Part shown: piece by piece, positions 1-8,286 of the stretch
How the letters are laid out: each line of letters begins with the position of its first letter
How positions within the stretch are numbered: position 1 is the stretch's first letter
Assembly: GCF_000454065.1 (NCBI RefSeq)
Contig: NZ_ATNE01000001.1
Coordinates: 498,501-562,500 of the forward strand
Origin: Brevibacillus thermoruber 423
GTDB taxonomy: Bacteria > Bacillota > Bacilli > Brevibacillales > Brevibacillaceae
Direction: 5' to 3'
Length of the DNA: 64,000 nucleotides
Notes under the pieces: generated by a model
Databases searched by the model: none
What the model was told of the DNA's origin: nothing
What the model saw: the letters and a program-made list of their open reading frames with translations, nothing else
Translations under genes and position numbers: made by a program

Positions 1-284
1 CGGCAGACCGCATCCTGATGGAGTCCGAGGCGACCAACACGTACGAAAACCTGCTGTTCAGCCGGCAGGTCATGCAGCAAAACGGCCTGCACAGCGCGCT
101 TGTCGTCAGCCACGACTATCACCTCGTCCGGGCGATGGACATGGCGCAAGCGCTGGGCATATCCGCCCATCCCGTCGGGGTGAAGTCCAACGTGCTGTAC
201 AGGCCGTATCACTTGGCGCGAGAGGTGCTGGCGTACACCAAATGGCGCCTCTCGTATCTGGGAAGTCAGCTTTCGATGCGCTGA
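1..284 (+). CDS. DUF218 (YdcF/SanA/ElyC-like) protein, C-terminal part
   Basis: The frame is open from the left edge, so this is only the last ~93 residues of a gene that begins outside the window. It shows the tail of the DUF218 fold: an E-x-x-A-x-N-T-x-E-N signature near the start and a VVSHDYHLVRA segment in the middle. DUF218 proteins such as YdcF, SanA and ElyC are envelope-linked, but their chemistry is poorly defined, so no exact role is claimed. The last 19 bases overlap the 3' end of dnaI on the other strand, an end-to-end convergent overlap. Confidence 0.8.
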   Translation, partial: ADRILMESEATNTYENLLFSRQVMQQNGLHSALVVSHDYHLVRAMDMAQALGISAHPVGVKSNVLYRPYHLAREVLAYTKWRLSYLGSQLSMR

Positions 285-1204
285 TTCTTGCGCATGATCA
301 GATACACGTCCACGTAATGGCGGATCCGCTCCATGATGCGGGCCGCCTTTGTTCGTTCGATCCGGTTGCCGTTGGAGATGGAGAGATGCTCCTCCAGCTC
401 CTCCAGCGAGTAGTTGGAGGTGAACAGCGTCGGCAGGTGGTTGTTGACGCGCTGGTTGAGGATGACGCCCAGCACTTCGTCGCGCACCCAGGGCGTGAGG
501 TTTTCCGCGCCGATGTCGTCCAGGATCAGAACGGGCACTTCCTTCAGCATCTCCAGTTTGCCGGCGTACGACTGGTCGGACAGCGAGTCCTTCATCTCGC
601 GGACAAAATCGGGCACGTACACCATGAGCGAAGCGATATTGCGCTCCGACAGCTCGCGGGCGATCGCCCCCATGATGTAGCTTTTGCCCACGCCAAACGG
701 CCCGTGCAGGTACAGTCCTTTTACCCGCTCGCCGCTGCCGACCGTCTGGCAAAACCGGATGGCCGCCGCCACGGCCGCCCTATTCGCCTGGTCCAGCTCC
801 AGCCGGTCAAAGCTGGCGGCCATCGTCTCCTCGGAGACGTAGTAGCTGCGCATCAAGCGGCGGCGGCGCAGGTCTTCCTCGTACGCCTGCTGCTTGTCGC
901 AGGGAGAGATGGCGCTGACGATGGCGCCGTTTCTCACGCTGAGCTGGCTGCGGTGGCCCTTGACCAGGTTGGGACACTGCTCCAGCCCGGGACAGTGCTC
1001 ACACCAGTACTGCTCCTTTACCGCCGTGTAGACGCTGGACAGGGCCCGCAGGTAGTCGTCGCGGGACAGGTCCGGGTGTTCCTGCTGAAACGACTGCAAA
1101 TAGGCGGAGGAGCGAAACATCTTGTCCAACTGCTGATCCGGCGTCAGCAGGTGGCGCGGCGTCCGCTTGGCCAGTTCCTGCATGAATTGGCTGATCGATT
1201 CCAT
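266..1204 (-). CDS. dnaI: Primosomal protein DnaI (helicase loader)
   Basis: 312 residues, the usual DnaI length. The N-terminal domain has the cysteine cluster seen in DnaI (C68, C71, C77, then C102), which in the family binds zinc and contacts the replicative helicase. The C-terminal AAA+ domain has Walker A GPFGVGKS (about 168-175) and Walker B with LILDDIG. In Bacillales DnaI loads the DnaC helicase at origins and stalled forks together with DnaB and DnaD. It lies 6 bp downstream of dnaB on the same strand, as in B. subtilis, which implies co-transcription. Certain by motif and context. Confidence 0.97.
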   Translation of the reverse strand: MESISQFMQELAKRTPRHLLTPDQQLDKMFRSSAYLQSFQQEHPDLSRDDYLRALSSVYTAVKEQYWCEHCPGLEQCPNLVKGHRSQLSVRNGAIVSAISPCDKQQAYEEDLRRRRLMRSYYVSEETMAASFDRLELDQANRAAVAAAIRFCQTVGSGERVKGLYLHGPFGVGKSYIMGAIARELSERNIASLMVYVPDFVREMKDSLSDQSYAGKLEMLKEVPVLILDDIGAENLTPWVRDEVLGVILNQRVNNHLPTLFTSNYSLEELEEHLSISNGNRIERTKAARIMERIRHYVDVYLIMRKNQRIES

Positions 1205-1210
1205 CCCTCA

Positions 1211-2662
1211 TCACACTCCTCTCTGCCGTCTGCGCAGCGATTCCAACATGGTTTTCAACTCGGGATCGTCCTGGATGGACTGTCCTTTGACCGTCTCCTG
1301 GGGCTCGCGCTCCTGCGAAAGCTGCCATTCCACCGAAGCAGGCAGCTTGTCCTGCAGGATGGGGCGGCCGCCACGGCGAACGGCGGTGTCCGTTTCCCGC
1401 TTCGGCCGCTTCGCCTTCTCCGCGTGCTGCGCCCGCTGGTCGGCGCGCTCCAGGATCTGCCGCACGGCTTCGTCCACGGTCGTGATCCGCTTCGCCTTCC
1501 AACTGTCGCGGATCGTCTCCATGTAGGCTTTGGGCAGTTCCATCTGCATGCTCTGCAGCGTGTGAAGCAGCAGCGCATTGGCCACCTCGACGGTCAGGCC
1601 GTCGCCAAACACCAGGTTTTCCGCCCGTTCCAAAAAGACCCGGCTCACCCGGCCGCCAACCACCCGCTCCAGCAGGGAGAGGGGCGAGAGCTGCCGGCAG
1701 GCGCGGGCAAACGCTTCGCTGCCCGGTTCCGGCAGGCGGCCCGGCCCCCACTCGTCGTCGCCTGGGGCAGGGGCCGCCGGCGTGCGGTGCAGCTTGTCGT
1801 CCGTGTAGCGCTGCACCAGCCGCTTGCGCAGGACGTCCATGTCCAGGCTGCCGTCCGGCTTGTACAGGGTCCAGTCGCGCAGTTCCTGCCCCAATCCCCA
1901 ACTGTCCAGTTGGTAGAAGTGGTGCAGCTTGTACAAAAACTCCACGCTTTCCCCGGAGAAGACCTTGTCCGGGGAGGCGTTGTCCGGCAGGTAGTGGCGC
2001 AGGGACGAAGCCCCGAGCGGGTGATGGACCGCCGCTTCAAAGCCCGACTGCATCGGAGACGCCGGATAGCGGGTTTCCATCTGCGCGAGAAACTGTTCCC
2101 GCTCCGATCCTTTGTGCACTTCCAACTCGGACGGTTTCAACGATTGGAACACTTCGTAAAAATCCTTGGTCACCGTCTCCGCCACCGGGTACTCCTGTTC
2201 CAAAGCTGCCCCCAGCGGGTCGGCGTACCGCTGCCGCAACTGCTGGTAGCGGACGTTTTCGATTTTGTTCAGCAGCATCACGGACAGCACGTAGTCGGCA
2301 AAAAACTCGTTTGGCGTCAGCGGCGGTTTTACCAGGTATTCGTAAAAGTAGTCCCGCTGCCGATTCTCCCGTCTGCGGACGGCCAAAAGGCCCAGTGCCT
2401 CCAGCCGCTCCCGCGCCGCCAGCAGGCGGTCCAGCGAGAGATCGGTCATCAGCATCAGGCTGCGGTGCGTGCTTTCCACCGCCGCTCCGTTCGCCTCCTG
2501 CACCTCGTGCACCAGCAGTTGGTAGAGGGAAAACGACTCCACACCGATGATCGGCAGGTAGAGCTGGGTGACGAAGCCCATTTCGGCAAAGCTGAGCGGA
2601 CGCGCCAGCCGCACCAGATATCGATCTTTCGGCAGTAATTCGTTCCACACGAGACGAGGCAT
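1211..2662 (-). CDS. dnaB: Replication initiation/membrane attachment protein DnaB
   Basis: 483 residues matching the Bacillales DnaB primosome protein (not the replicative helicase). The N-terminal part (from LLPKDRYLVRLARPLSFAEM) is the winged-helix DnaB/DnaD-type domain. The C-terminal half contains a DDBH2-like helical segment (around the YMETIRDSWKAKRI stretch), followed by a basic, probably disordered tail. It acts with DnaI and DnaD to load helicase at oriC and restart sites. It is followed directly by dnaI and preceded by nrdR, the conserved B. subtilis order. An ATG start at 2662 gives the expected N-terminus. Confidence 0.96.
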   Translation of the reverse strand: MPRLVWNELLPKDRYLVRLARPLSFAEMGFVTQLYLPIIGVESFSLYQLLVHEVQEANGAAVESTHRSLMLMTDLSLDRLLAARERLEALGLLAVRRRENRQRDYFYEYLVKPPLTPNEFFADYVLSVMLLNKIENVRYQQLRQRYADPLGAALEQEYPVAETVTKDFYEVFQSLKPSELEVHKGSEREQFLAQMETRYPASPMQSGFEAAVHHPLGASSLRHYLPDNASPDKVFSGESVEFLYKLHHFYQLDSWGLGQELRDWTLYKPDGSLDMDVLRKRLVQRYTDDKLHRTPAAPAPGDDEWGPGRLPEPGSEAFARACRQLSPLSLLERVVGGRVSRVFLERAENLVFGDGLTVEVANALLLHTLQSMQMELPKAYMETIRDSWKAKRITTVDEAVRQILERADQRAQHAEKAKRPKRETDTAVRRGGRPILQDKLPASVEWQLSQEREPQETVKGQSIQDDPELKTMLESLRRRQRGV

Positions 2663-2986
2663 TGATCCTTTTCCTTCCTGACTAGTCTGGTTTCCCTATT
2701 ATATCATGTCCGGCCGGCGATAGATACGACAGTGGCTGGAAGAGCACGCGCCGCCGCCGTACCCGAAACGGCGGGACGCGCGTAGGGGGGTGAAGCAGTT
2801 CGTCCCCGCTCCAGAAGAACGGAGCGCGTTGGCCGGACACGACGACCTCCGGCTCGCCAACGCGGAGCCAAAAAAGATCGCCTCCTCCGCCGTCCGGCCC
2901 TCCGCGGATGAAAGCAGGACGTGCTCGCGGCTATCGGGAAAGGGGCTCTCTGAAACCCGAACGAATGGGGTTTGAAGACAGCAGGA
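2663..2986. other. Intergenic stretch without a recognised gene
   Basis: About 320 bp between the dnaB start and the nrdR terminator. Open frames exist on both strands, but their translations are Arg/Ser/Pro-rich, low-complexity products of GC-rich DNA and resemble no family I know. The dnaB promoter should lie here, but I see no convincing -35/-10 pair. Confidence 0.5.
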
Positions 2987-3017
2987 AAGACGCTCTTGCA
3001 CATCGCAAGGGCGTCTT
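2987..3017 (-). terminator. Hairpin downstream of nrdR
   Basis: A 13-bp stem (AAGACGCTCTTGC against GCAAGGGCGTCTT, one G-T pair) with a 5-nt loop, followed on the minus strand by a TTTCC run. It sits 125 bp past the nrdR stop and would separate nrdR from dnaB-dnaI. Confidence 0.6.
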
Positions 3018-3142
3018 CTTGGCCTGATGACAACCCAATTGTATCAAAGGAGAAGCATGTTTCCAGACAGAGCGACTGGCGAATCCCTACCAAGCGACGC
3101 AGCGATTTGCGGGAAAGGCTTGTCCTCCCCTTCCCCGCTGCC

Positions 3143-3619
3143 TTACTCCGCCTGACCCGAGCCGCGCGCCTGGGCCAGCAGTTCTTCCAGTTCCTTCATG
3201 AACACGTTGATGTCCTTGAACTGGCGGTAGACGGAAGCGAACCGGACATAGGCCACTTCGTCGACGTGGTACAGCCGCTCCATCACTTTTTCCCCGACGT
3301 CCTTGCTGGGGATTTCTGACTGGCCGCTGCTGCGCAGTTCCTTCTCAATCTCGTTGACGACGTTCTCCAGCACCTCCAGCGGCACCGGCCGCTTTTCACA
3401 GGCCCGCACCAGGCCGCGGAGCACCTTTTCCCGACTGAATTCTTCGCGGGTTCCGTCTTTTTTAATGATCAAGAGCGGTGTCTCCTCCACCACCTCAAAC
3501 GTGGTAAAGCGGCGTTCGCACTTTTCGCATTCGCGCCGGCGGCGAATCGACTTGTTATTGTTAAAGGGGCGGGAATCTAGTACCCTGGTCCCATTGTAAT
3601 CGCAAAACGGACAGCGCAT
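3143..3619 (-). CDS. nrdR: Transcriptional repressor NrdR
   Basis: 158 residues with the full NrdR layout: an N-terminal zinc ribbon (CPFC at 3-6 and CEKC near residue 34), the conserved [17 protein letters not shown] segment, then the ATP-cone domain (from about residue 50). NrdR senses (d)ATP through the ATP cone and represses ribonucleotide reductase genes by binding paired NrdR boxes. Such a pair lies upstream of the class II reductase gene in this window (34729-34776), a likely target. It lies upstream of dnaB, as in B. subtilis (ytcG). Confidence 0.97.
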   Translation of the reverse strand: MRCPFCDYNGTRVLDSRPFNNNKSIRRRRECEKCERRFTTFEVVEETPLLIIKKDGTREEFSREKVLRGLVRACEKRPVPLEVLENVVNEIEKELRSSGQSEIPSKDVGEKVMERLYHVDEVAYVRFASVYRQFKDINVFMKELEELLAQARGSGQAE

Positions 3620-3757
3620 CGCGGAATCAACTCCAATTATGACGGTACTTTCATTCAGTGTCCCTCAATTTCCCGCCGGAAGTCAAGTCAATCCTTGTAC
3701 CTATTTCACGTCTAAGCCAAATGGAGTACAATTTGGGTACAGGTTGGAGGGATTCCT

Positions 3758-4888
3758 ATGCGGTTAGTTTCAATAAAACAAGCCCGCCCCGGGATGAAGG
3801 TGGGCCGCACGATCTTTACCGAAGACGGGAAAACGTTACTGGGGGTAGGCGTCACCCTTACCGAACGGCTGATTCAGGGGTTGACCCGCTCCGGCATCGA
3901 CTCGCTCTACATTGAAGACGAGCGTACGGAAGACATCGTCGTGGAGGACGTCATCCGGCCGGAAACCCGCCAGACAGCCGTCGAAGCGATTGTCAAAACA
4001 GTCAAGCAGATCACCAACTCGAACAAGCTGGCCCGGAAGGTTTCGCTCAACGAAATGGGGCTTCTCTTTCAGCAGGCCTGTAATTCCATCTTGGACGACA
4101 TGATGGGCAACCAGCAGCTCTTGCTCCATCTGACCAGCATCTCCACCCATTCGCCCTCGCTCTACCATCACTCGGTCAACGTGGCGGTACTGGCGGCCGC
4201 GGTCGGCATGTCGCTCGGCTACAGCCGCAGCCAACTGATGGAGTTGAGCATCGGGGCGATGCTGCACGACATCGGCAAGGTGCAGCTTCCGCCGGAGCTG
4301 TTGCAAAAGCAGGAGCGCTGGAACGAGGAAGAGCAGGAGATCGCCAAGCAGCACACGATGCTGGGCTTCAACCTCCTGCGCAAGCAGCACGACATCTCGC
4401 TGTTGTCCGCCCACGTCTGCCTGCAGCACCACGAGCGGCTGGACGGCAGCGGTTACCCGCAGGGGTTGAAAGGAAAGAACATTCACGAGTACGCGCAGAT
4501 CGTCGGTATCTGCGACGTCTACGATTCGCTCACGTCTCCCCGCCCCTGGCGAAAGCGGTACATGCCGCAGGACGCGCTGGAATACCTGTTCGGGGCGGGC
4601 GGACACCTGTTTGAGCACCATCTGATCAAAGCCTTCAGCAAACACATCGCCGTCTTCCCGATCGGCAGCAGCGTCGTGCTGAACACCGGCGAGGTGGGCG
4701 TCGTCTGCCGGGTCGACCCGGACTACTGCCACCGCCCCACCGTCCGTGTCTTGAAGGACGGCCGCGGCAACGACGTGCGCGTGCCGTACGAACTGGATCT
4801 GAAGTCGCAGATCAACCTGTTCATCGTCGGCTTTGAAGACGAAGAATTGTTCTCGCTGGAAGGGCTTGCGCAAAACAGTGCAAATTGA
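3758..4888 (+). CDS. HD-GYP domain phosphodiesterase-like protein
   Basis: 376 residues, preceded by the ribosome site TTGGAGGG. An N-terminal ~100-residue region (DUF3391-like, starting with IKQARPGMKVGRTI) precedes an HD-GYP domain at about 120-270 with HHSVNVAVL, the metal-binding HDIGK, LQHHERLDGSGYP and an ICDVYDSLTS motif. A C-terminal ~100-residue beta-rich tail (VLNTGEVGVV) follows. HD-GYP proteins typically hydrolyse cyclic di-GMP in the cytoplasm. The metal ligands look intact, so enzymatic activity is plausible but inferred. It is divergent from nrdR and has its own hairpin downstream. Confidence 0.9.
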   Translation: MRLVSIKQARPGMKVGRTIFTEDGKTLLGVGVTLTERLIQGLTRSGIDSLYIEDERTEDIVVEDVIRPETRQTAVEAIVKTVKQITNSNKLARKVSLNEMGLLFQQACNSILDDMMGNQQLLLHLTSISTHSPSLYHHSVNVAVLAAAVGMSLGYSRSQLMELSIGAMLHDIGKVQLPPELLQKQERWNEEEQEIAKQHTMLGFNLLRKQHDISLLSAHVCLQHHERLDGSGYPQGLKGKNIHEYAQIVGICDVYDSLTSPRPWRKRYMPQDALEYLFGAGGHLFEHHLIKAFSKHIAVFPIGSSVVLNTGEVGVVCRVDPDYCHRPTVRVLKDGRGNDVRVPYELDLKSQINLFIVGFEDEELFSLEGLAQNSAN

Positions 4889-4910
4889 AACGTCTCCTTC
4901 CCATAATAAA

Positions 4911-4947
4911 CCCCACCCGGCTATACCTAACGCTGAGCCGGGCGGGG
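4911..4947 (+). terminator. GC-rich hairpin after the HD-GYP gene
   Basis: A 12-bp stem (CCCCACCCGGCT pairing with AGCCGGGCGGGG, one wobble pair) 22 bp after the stop codon. It lacks a clear T-run, so termination is likely but not certain. Confidence 0.5.
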
Positions 4948-5006
4948 GCCCCCCAACTTTCTTCCATGACTTCTTCGTTTTACAGAAAAGCCTCTATCGA
5001 AAACTA

Positions 5007-5032
5007 ACCTGCCCCCGACTTCGGAGGCAGGT
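5007..5032 (-). terminator. Hairpin after the secreted LolA-fold gene
   Basis: ACCTGCC pairs with GGCAGGT around a 12-nt loop. On the minus strand it is followed by TAGTTTTC. It lies 10 bp past the stop of the gene ending at 5042. Confidence 0.5.
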
Positions 5033-5041
5033 CTCTCAACG

Positions 5042-5950
5042 CTACTCAGCTTCCTTGCCGCTTGGACCCACTCGTACCTCCCTTTCCTTGTTCAAAACAG
5101 GACTTATATCCTTCCATCCCTTCGGTTCTATAATCTGAAACTTGGAAGTGTCAGCGCCTTTGTCAATTGACAGACGAAGCACTTCCATCTGATTCATTAC
5201 GGTTCCCTCATCATCTGTCTCAACCAGTTTTAACAACACTCCCGTTTCCTGATCAACCCATAGCTTGAATGTGTTCGCCCGGTGTTTTTCTGCCAGTGTC
5301 CCGGATAGAGTTCCTTCAAGTACGACTGCCGTTCGATCCAGATATTGTTCCGTTCCCACAATTTCGTGCGGGTACCGATAGAGCCAAAAACCATAAGCCT
5401 GCGGAAAGATGACATCGTGAGCCCTTTCTGCATACGATGGGTCTTTTCTGTATTTATATACAGGGATTCCCTCTTCATCTTTATAGTAGCGGGGGCCCTT
5501 CTGGATTTTGCTTTCCTTCGTCACCTTTTTTATTTTCTGCTGTTTGACAAATGCTTTTTCCTGTTCGTATAAATGGATCATGGTCTCCCCATTTGATATG
5601 TGCTCACTCTGCTTCCCTGTCACGTTGCTTTTCACTTTTACGTAGCTCCCGGGTGTATCGCCTATGGATACGTCAAATTCCACAACCTCATCGACGCCAA
5701 TTGGCTTTTGAATGATTCGATAAGCTCCTTGAATGGTGGTATAATAATCAATGGCGTTGAGCATTTTATCCCGGATTTCCGCAGCGGTAATATCTTGACG
5801 TGCGGAATGTATTTCTGATTTTTGCTGAACCGTGGTTTCATTTGAAGCGGGAGACGGAGCATTTCCTGTATCTCCACTAGAGCCATAGGCGACTGAAGTG
5901 AGTAGTAAACATATACCTGTGCAGCCGGCAATCATTATTTTTTTTGACAT
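5042..5950 (-). CDS. Secreted LolA/RseB-fold protein of unknown function
   Basis: 302 residues. An N-terminal signal peptide (MSKKIMIAGCTGICLLLTSVAYGSS) has a cysteine in the hydrophobic core, but no clean lipobox. The mature part has the pattern of the LolA/MucB-RseB-like fold: an early amphipathic helix with a long antiparallel sheet, including the TAVVLEGTL, FKLWVDQETGVLLKLVE and NQMEVLRLSID strands. Bacillales relatives of this fold (for example YdcC-like proteins) are extracytoplasmic, with unclear ligands. Base composition is markedly more AT-rich than the flanks, which suggests recent acquisition. It lies downstream of the frameshifted small secreted gene at 6023-6270. Confidence 0.65.
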   Translation of the reverse strand: MSKKIMIAGCTGICLLLTSVAYGSSGDTGNAPSPASNETTVQQKSEIHSARQDITAAEIRDKMLNAIDYYTTIQGAYRIIQKPIGVDEVVEFDVSIGDTPGSYVKVKSNVTGKQSEHISNGETMIHLYEQEKAFVKQQKIKKVTKESKIQKGPRYYKDEEGIPVYKYRKDPSYAERAHDVIFPQAYGFWLYRYPHEIVGTEQYLDRTAVVLEGTLSGTLAEKHRANTFKLWVDQETGVLLKLVETDDEGTVMNQMEVLRLSIDKGADTSKFQIIEPKGWKDISPVLNKEREVRVGPSGKEAE

Positions 5951-6022
5951 TATATGCCCTCCTTACTTGTTTTACATTCATTAATAAACCAATCGTGCAG
6001 CATCCGCTCCAGTATCCCCGCT

Positions 6023-6270
6023 TCAATCATAATCATACGCTATGACCATCAACTCAACATCCCCGGTAACAGTAACGTCATCCCCAACAAAATTCCACCC
6101 TTCATCCGCGGTATATTGATTGACAGATTACTTTTGTAAACAAAAGTACTTCCATTGTAATCACTACAACCGGAACCAGAAACAGGATCATTGTCGCAAG
6201 TATACGTTTTCGCAGAGGCTCCCGGTGCCAACAATACAGAAAGCATGGCTAAGATCGTAACACCGCCCAT
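6023..6270 (-). pseudogene. Frameshifted small secreted protein
   Basis: From an ATG at 6270 the frame encodes a signal-peptide-like start (ILAMLSVLLAPGASA) and a Cys-containing segment (TYTCDNDPVSGSGCSDYNG). After VYKS (near 6130) the sensible continuation moves to another frame, NQYTADEGWNFVGDDVTV, and ends with VIAYDYD and a TGA at 6023-6025. The unshifted frame instead gives a hydrophobic nonsense tail. One base has therefore probably been gained or lost near the AAAAGTAATC run. A stop just upstream (TAA, two codons before the ATG) also removes a normal basic N-terminus. Function unknown; a sequencing error cannot be excluded. Confidence 0.55.
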
Positions 6271-6588
6271 AATTTTTTAACCTAACAATTCTAGCATTAA
6301 TACCAAAAAATTTCAAATATTTAGGGTGACACACAGGATTAGTAATTGGTTTTCAAGCACAGAGGCGTATGGATACATCCATATCCGTTCCAGCGCAAGG
6401 AATTTCGAACATTGATTTCCTTGTACATGATTTCGATGAAAACGAGGCAAATCCCATGTGGCCAATGAAGTTTGAATCTGTTCAGCGGGCCCTTGTTTTA
6501 TTCTTTGACAGGATTGAACGAATCGTCTTGATGCGTGATCTTTGTCCACCATCGACGGTTTACATCTAACCTGCGAATTTTTGTTGGT
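6271..6588. other. AT-rich intergenic DNA, no intact gene
   Basis: Both strands have short open frames (up to ~79 codons), but none has a convincing ribosome site or a family I recognise. The stretch lies between a frameshifted gene and an IS21 remnant and may be decayed mobile-element DNA. Confidence 0.4.
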
Positions 6589-6745
6589 TAGAGGATATGA
6601 GTGGCACGAGGTATCCTAAAACCATGACAAATACCGGCACTTTTCGGACTGAACCATCCAGAGCTACATGATAACCCCCAGTCAATCTCACCAAGTTTCG
6701 TCTCGTAGCGAAGAACAGCGGGAACCTGTTTCGGAAGACGAAGTC
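6589..6745 (-). mobile_element. Decayed IS21-family transposase (istA) fragment
   Basis: On the minus strand three frames together spell a central piece of an IstA transposase: LRYETKLGEIDWG, then in a second frame GYHVALDGSVRKVPVFVMVLGY, then RATHIL in a third. This matches the R-Y/F-E-T-x-x-G-E...D-W-G and F-V-M-V-L-G-Y-S-R-A pattern of the IS21 integrase-like catalytic domain. At least two frameshifts and the loss of both ends make it non-functional. No terminal inverted repeats or istB remain. Confidence 0.7.
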
Positions 6746-6795
6746 CCCCTATCATCATTCAAGATGATTTACCCCTTGTCTTGCACGTTCGCAAA

Positions 6796-6829
6796 AACCC
6801 CCTGGACTCCGCAAGGGTCCCAGGGGGTT
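6796..6829 (-). terminator. Terminator of gapB
   Basis: AACCCCCTGGAC pairs with GTCCCAGGGGGTT, with a short loop. On the minus strand the stem runs into TTTTTGC. It lies 18 bp past the gapB stop. Confidence 0.85.
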
Positions 6830-6846
6830 CGCTGTTTACGGGCAGG

Positions 6847-7893
6847 TTAGTTCGCGGCTACGGCTGCCGCCTCTTTTGTCCGGGTGCGGTTGCGATCCTC
6901 GGACACGTGGCGCACCAGATCGACCACGCGGCAGGAGTAGCCCCACTCGTTGTCGTACCAGGCGATCACTTTTACCTGGTTGGTGCCCATCACCATCGTG
7001 GAGAGTCCGTCGATGATGGAGGAGTGATCGTTGCCGTTGAAGTCGCTGGAGACCAGCGGTTCGTCGCAGAATTCGATGTAGCCCTTCATGCTGCCTTCGC
7101 TCGCTTCGCGCAGCACGCGGTTCACCTCTTCCACGGTCACCGGCTTCTTGGTGTTGACGACCAGGTCGACGACGGAGACGTTCGGCGTCGGGACGCGCAG
7201 GGCGAAGCCGTTCAGCTTGCCGTTCAGCTCCGGCAGCACCTTGCCCACGGCACGAGCGGCGCCGGTCGTGGTCGGAATGATCGATTCGCCGGCAGCGCGT
7301 GCGCGGCGCAGATCCTTGTGCGGGTTGTCGATGTTCACCTGATCGTTGGTGATGGAGTGAACCGTCGTCATCAGGCCCTGCTCGATGCCGAACGCGTCGT
7401 GCAGAACCTTGGCCACCGGCGCCAGGCAGTTGGTGGTGCAGGAGGCGTTGGAGATGATGTGATGCTTCTCGTGGTCGTAAATCTCATCGTTTACGCCCAT
7501 GACAATAGTCACGTCTTCTTCCTTGGCCGGCGCGGTGATGACCACCTTTTTCGCGCCGCTTTTCAGGTGCTTGCCGGCGCCTTCGCGGTCCTTGAACTTG
7601 CCGGTGGCCTCCACGACGATCTCCACGCCCAGTTCGCCCCACGGCAGATTGAGCGGGTCGCGGTCGGACAGCACGACAGTCGGCCTGCCGTTTACGATGA
7701 TCTGGTTGTCCTGCACGTCCACTTTATGGGGAAAACGCCCGTGAATGGTATCGTATTTCAACAGATGAGCGAGTGTTTCAGGGGGATAGCTGGCATTGAT
7801 GGCAACGATCTCGATGTTGGGGTCCTGAACAGCGCGGCGAAAAACCATACGTCCGATGCGTCCGAAACCATTAATACCGATTTTGATTGTCAT
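6847..7893 (-). CDS. gapB: Glyceraldehyde-3-phosphate dehydrogenase, GapB type
   Basis: 348 residues. The Rossmann motif is INGFGRIGR and the active site ISNASCTTNC has the catalytic Cys152. The segment VVAINASYPPETLAHLLKYDTIHGRF is diagnostic of the gluconeogenic GapB: NAS replaces the NAD-selecting N-D of glycolytic GapA, which favours NADP. GapB runs the reaction in the gluconeogenic direction. Position in the polA-nrdR neighbourhood matches B. subtilis gapB. The promoter contains CcpN-type operators (7949-7978), the expected control for this gene. The C-terminus is about 10 residues longer than usual and Ala-rich. Confidence 0.94.
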   Translation of the reverse strand: MTIKIGINGFGRIGRMVFRRAVQDPNIEIVAINASYPPETLAHLLKYDTIHGRFPHKVDVQDNQIIVNGRPTVVLSDRDPLNLPWGELGVEIVVEATGKFKDREGAGKHLKSGAKKVVITAPAKEEDVTIVMGVNDEIYDHEKHHIISNASCTTNCLAPVAKVLHDAFGIEQGLMTTVHSITNDQVNIDNPHKDLRRARAAGESIIPTTTGAARAVGKVLPELNGKLNGFALRVPTPNVSVVDLVVNTKKPVTVEEVNRVLREASEGSMKGYIEFCDEPLVSSDFNGNDHSSIIDGLSTMVMGTNQVKVIAWYDNEWGYSCRVVDLVRHVSEDRNRTRTKEAAAVAAN

Positions 7894-7939
7894 AATTAGA
7901 AACCCCTTCCTACATTGAGTTACACTAATCCTTACTTTT

Positions 7940-7967
7940 ATTATAATAAGTATGACACAATTATCAA
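7940..7967 (-). promoter_or_regulatory. gapB promoter
   Basis: TTGATA (7962-7967) and TATAAT (7940-7945), 16-bp spacer, on the minus strand, placed about 40 bp before the gapB ATG. The ribosome site AGGAAGGGG follows. Confidence 0.8.
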
Positions 7968-7978
7968 TGTGTTTTACT
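7949..7978 (-). promoter_or_regulatory. Paired CcpN-type operators in the gapB promoter
   Basis: On the minus strand TGTGTCATACT (7949-7959), in the spacer between -35 and -10, fits the published B. subtilis CcpN consensus TRTGHYATAYW at every position. An inverted near-copy, TGTGTTTTACT on the plus strand (7968-7978), has one departure. CcpN represses gapB and pckA under glycolytic conditions in B. subtilis. Control here is inferred from the site; the ccpN gene is not in this window. Confidence 0.65.
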
Positions 7979-8286
7979 GAAAAAATAAATATTTGGACGA
8001 TTTGCCATCCTGTTTTCCGTTCGGTCGGAAGGGGCGGGGTGATCAGGCAAAGGACAGGACAAGCGGGAAGGGCATGAGACTGCGACCAGGCGATCGAGGT
8101 GGCAGGGAGCGAACGCGTAAAGCATGAAAAGCCCCCATCTGTTCGGGAAGGAGGCCCGTCGAAGAATCAGGAACAATTGTGGACGAATGCCTGAGAGCTA
8201 CCAATCAGCCCAGGGCACAAAAGGGACCCTGCCGTACGACGACATATGCAGCAAGTGCAGCGGGAAAACAGCGTCTGTGGAGTAAG

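Noticed and set aside
242-2638. A very long open frame antisense to dnaI and dnaB (similar ones oppose polA, nrdJ, pyk and dnaE)
   Set aside because: In GC-rich DNA the frame opposite a real gene often lacks stops. The translation is His/Gln/Arg/Val-rich, without any family motif, and it crosses two real genes.
2704-3093. Open frame of 129 codons between dnaB and nrdR
   Set aside because: No ribosome site, a low-complexity Arg-rich translation, and it includes the nrdR terminator.
6313-6569. Two opposed open frames in the AT-rich island
   Set aside because: Neither has a clear ribosome site or motif; they are next to transposase debris and probably not genes.
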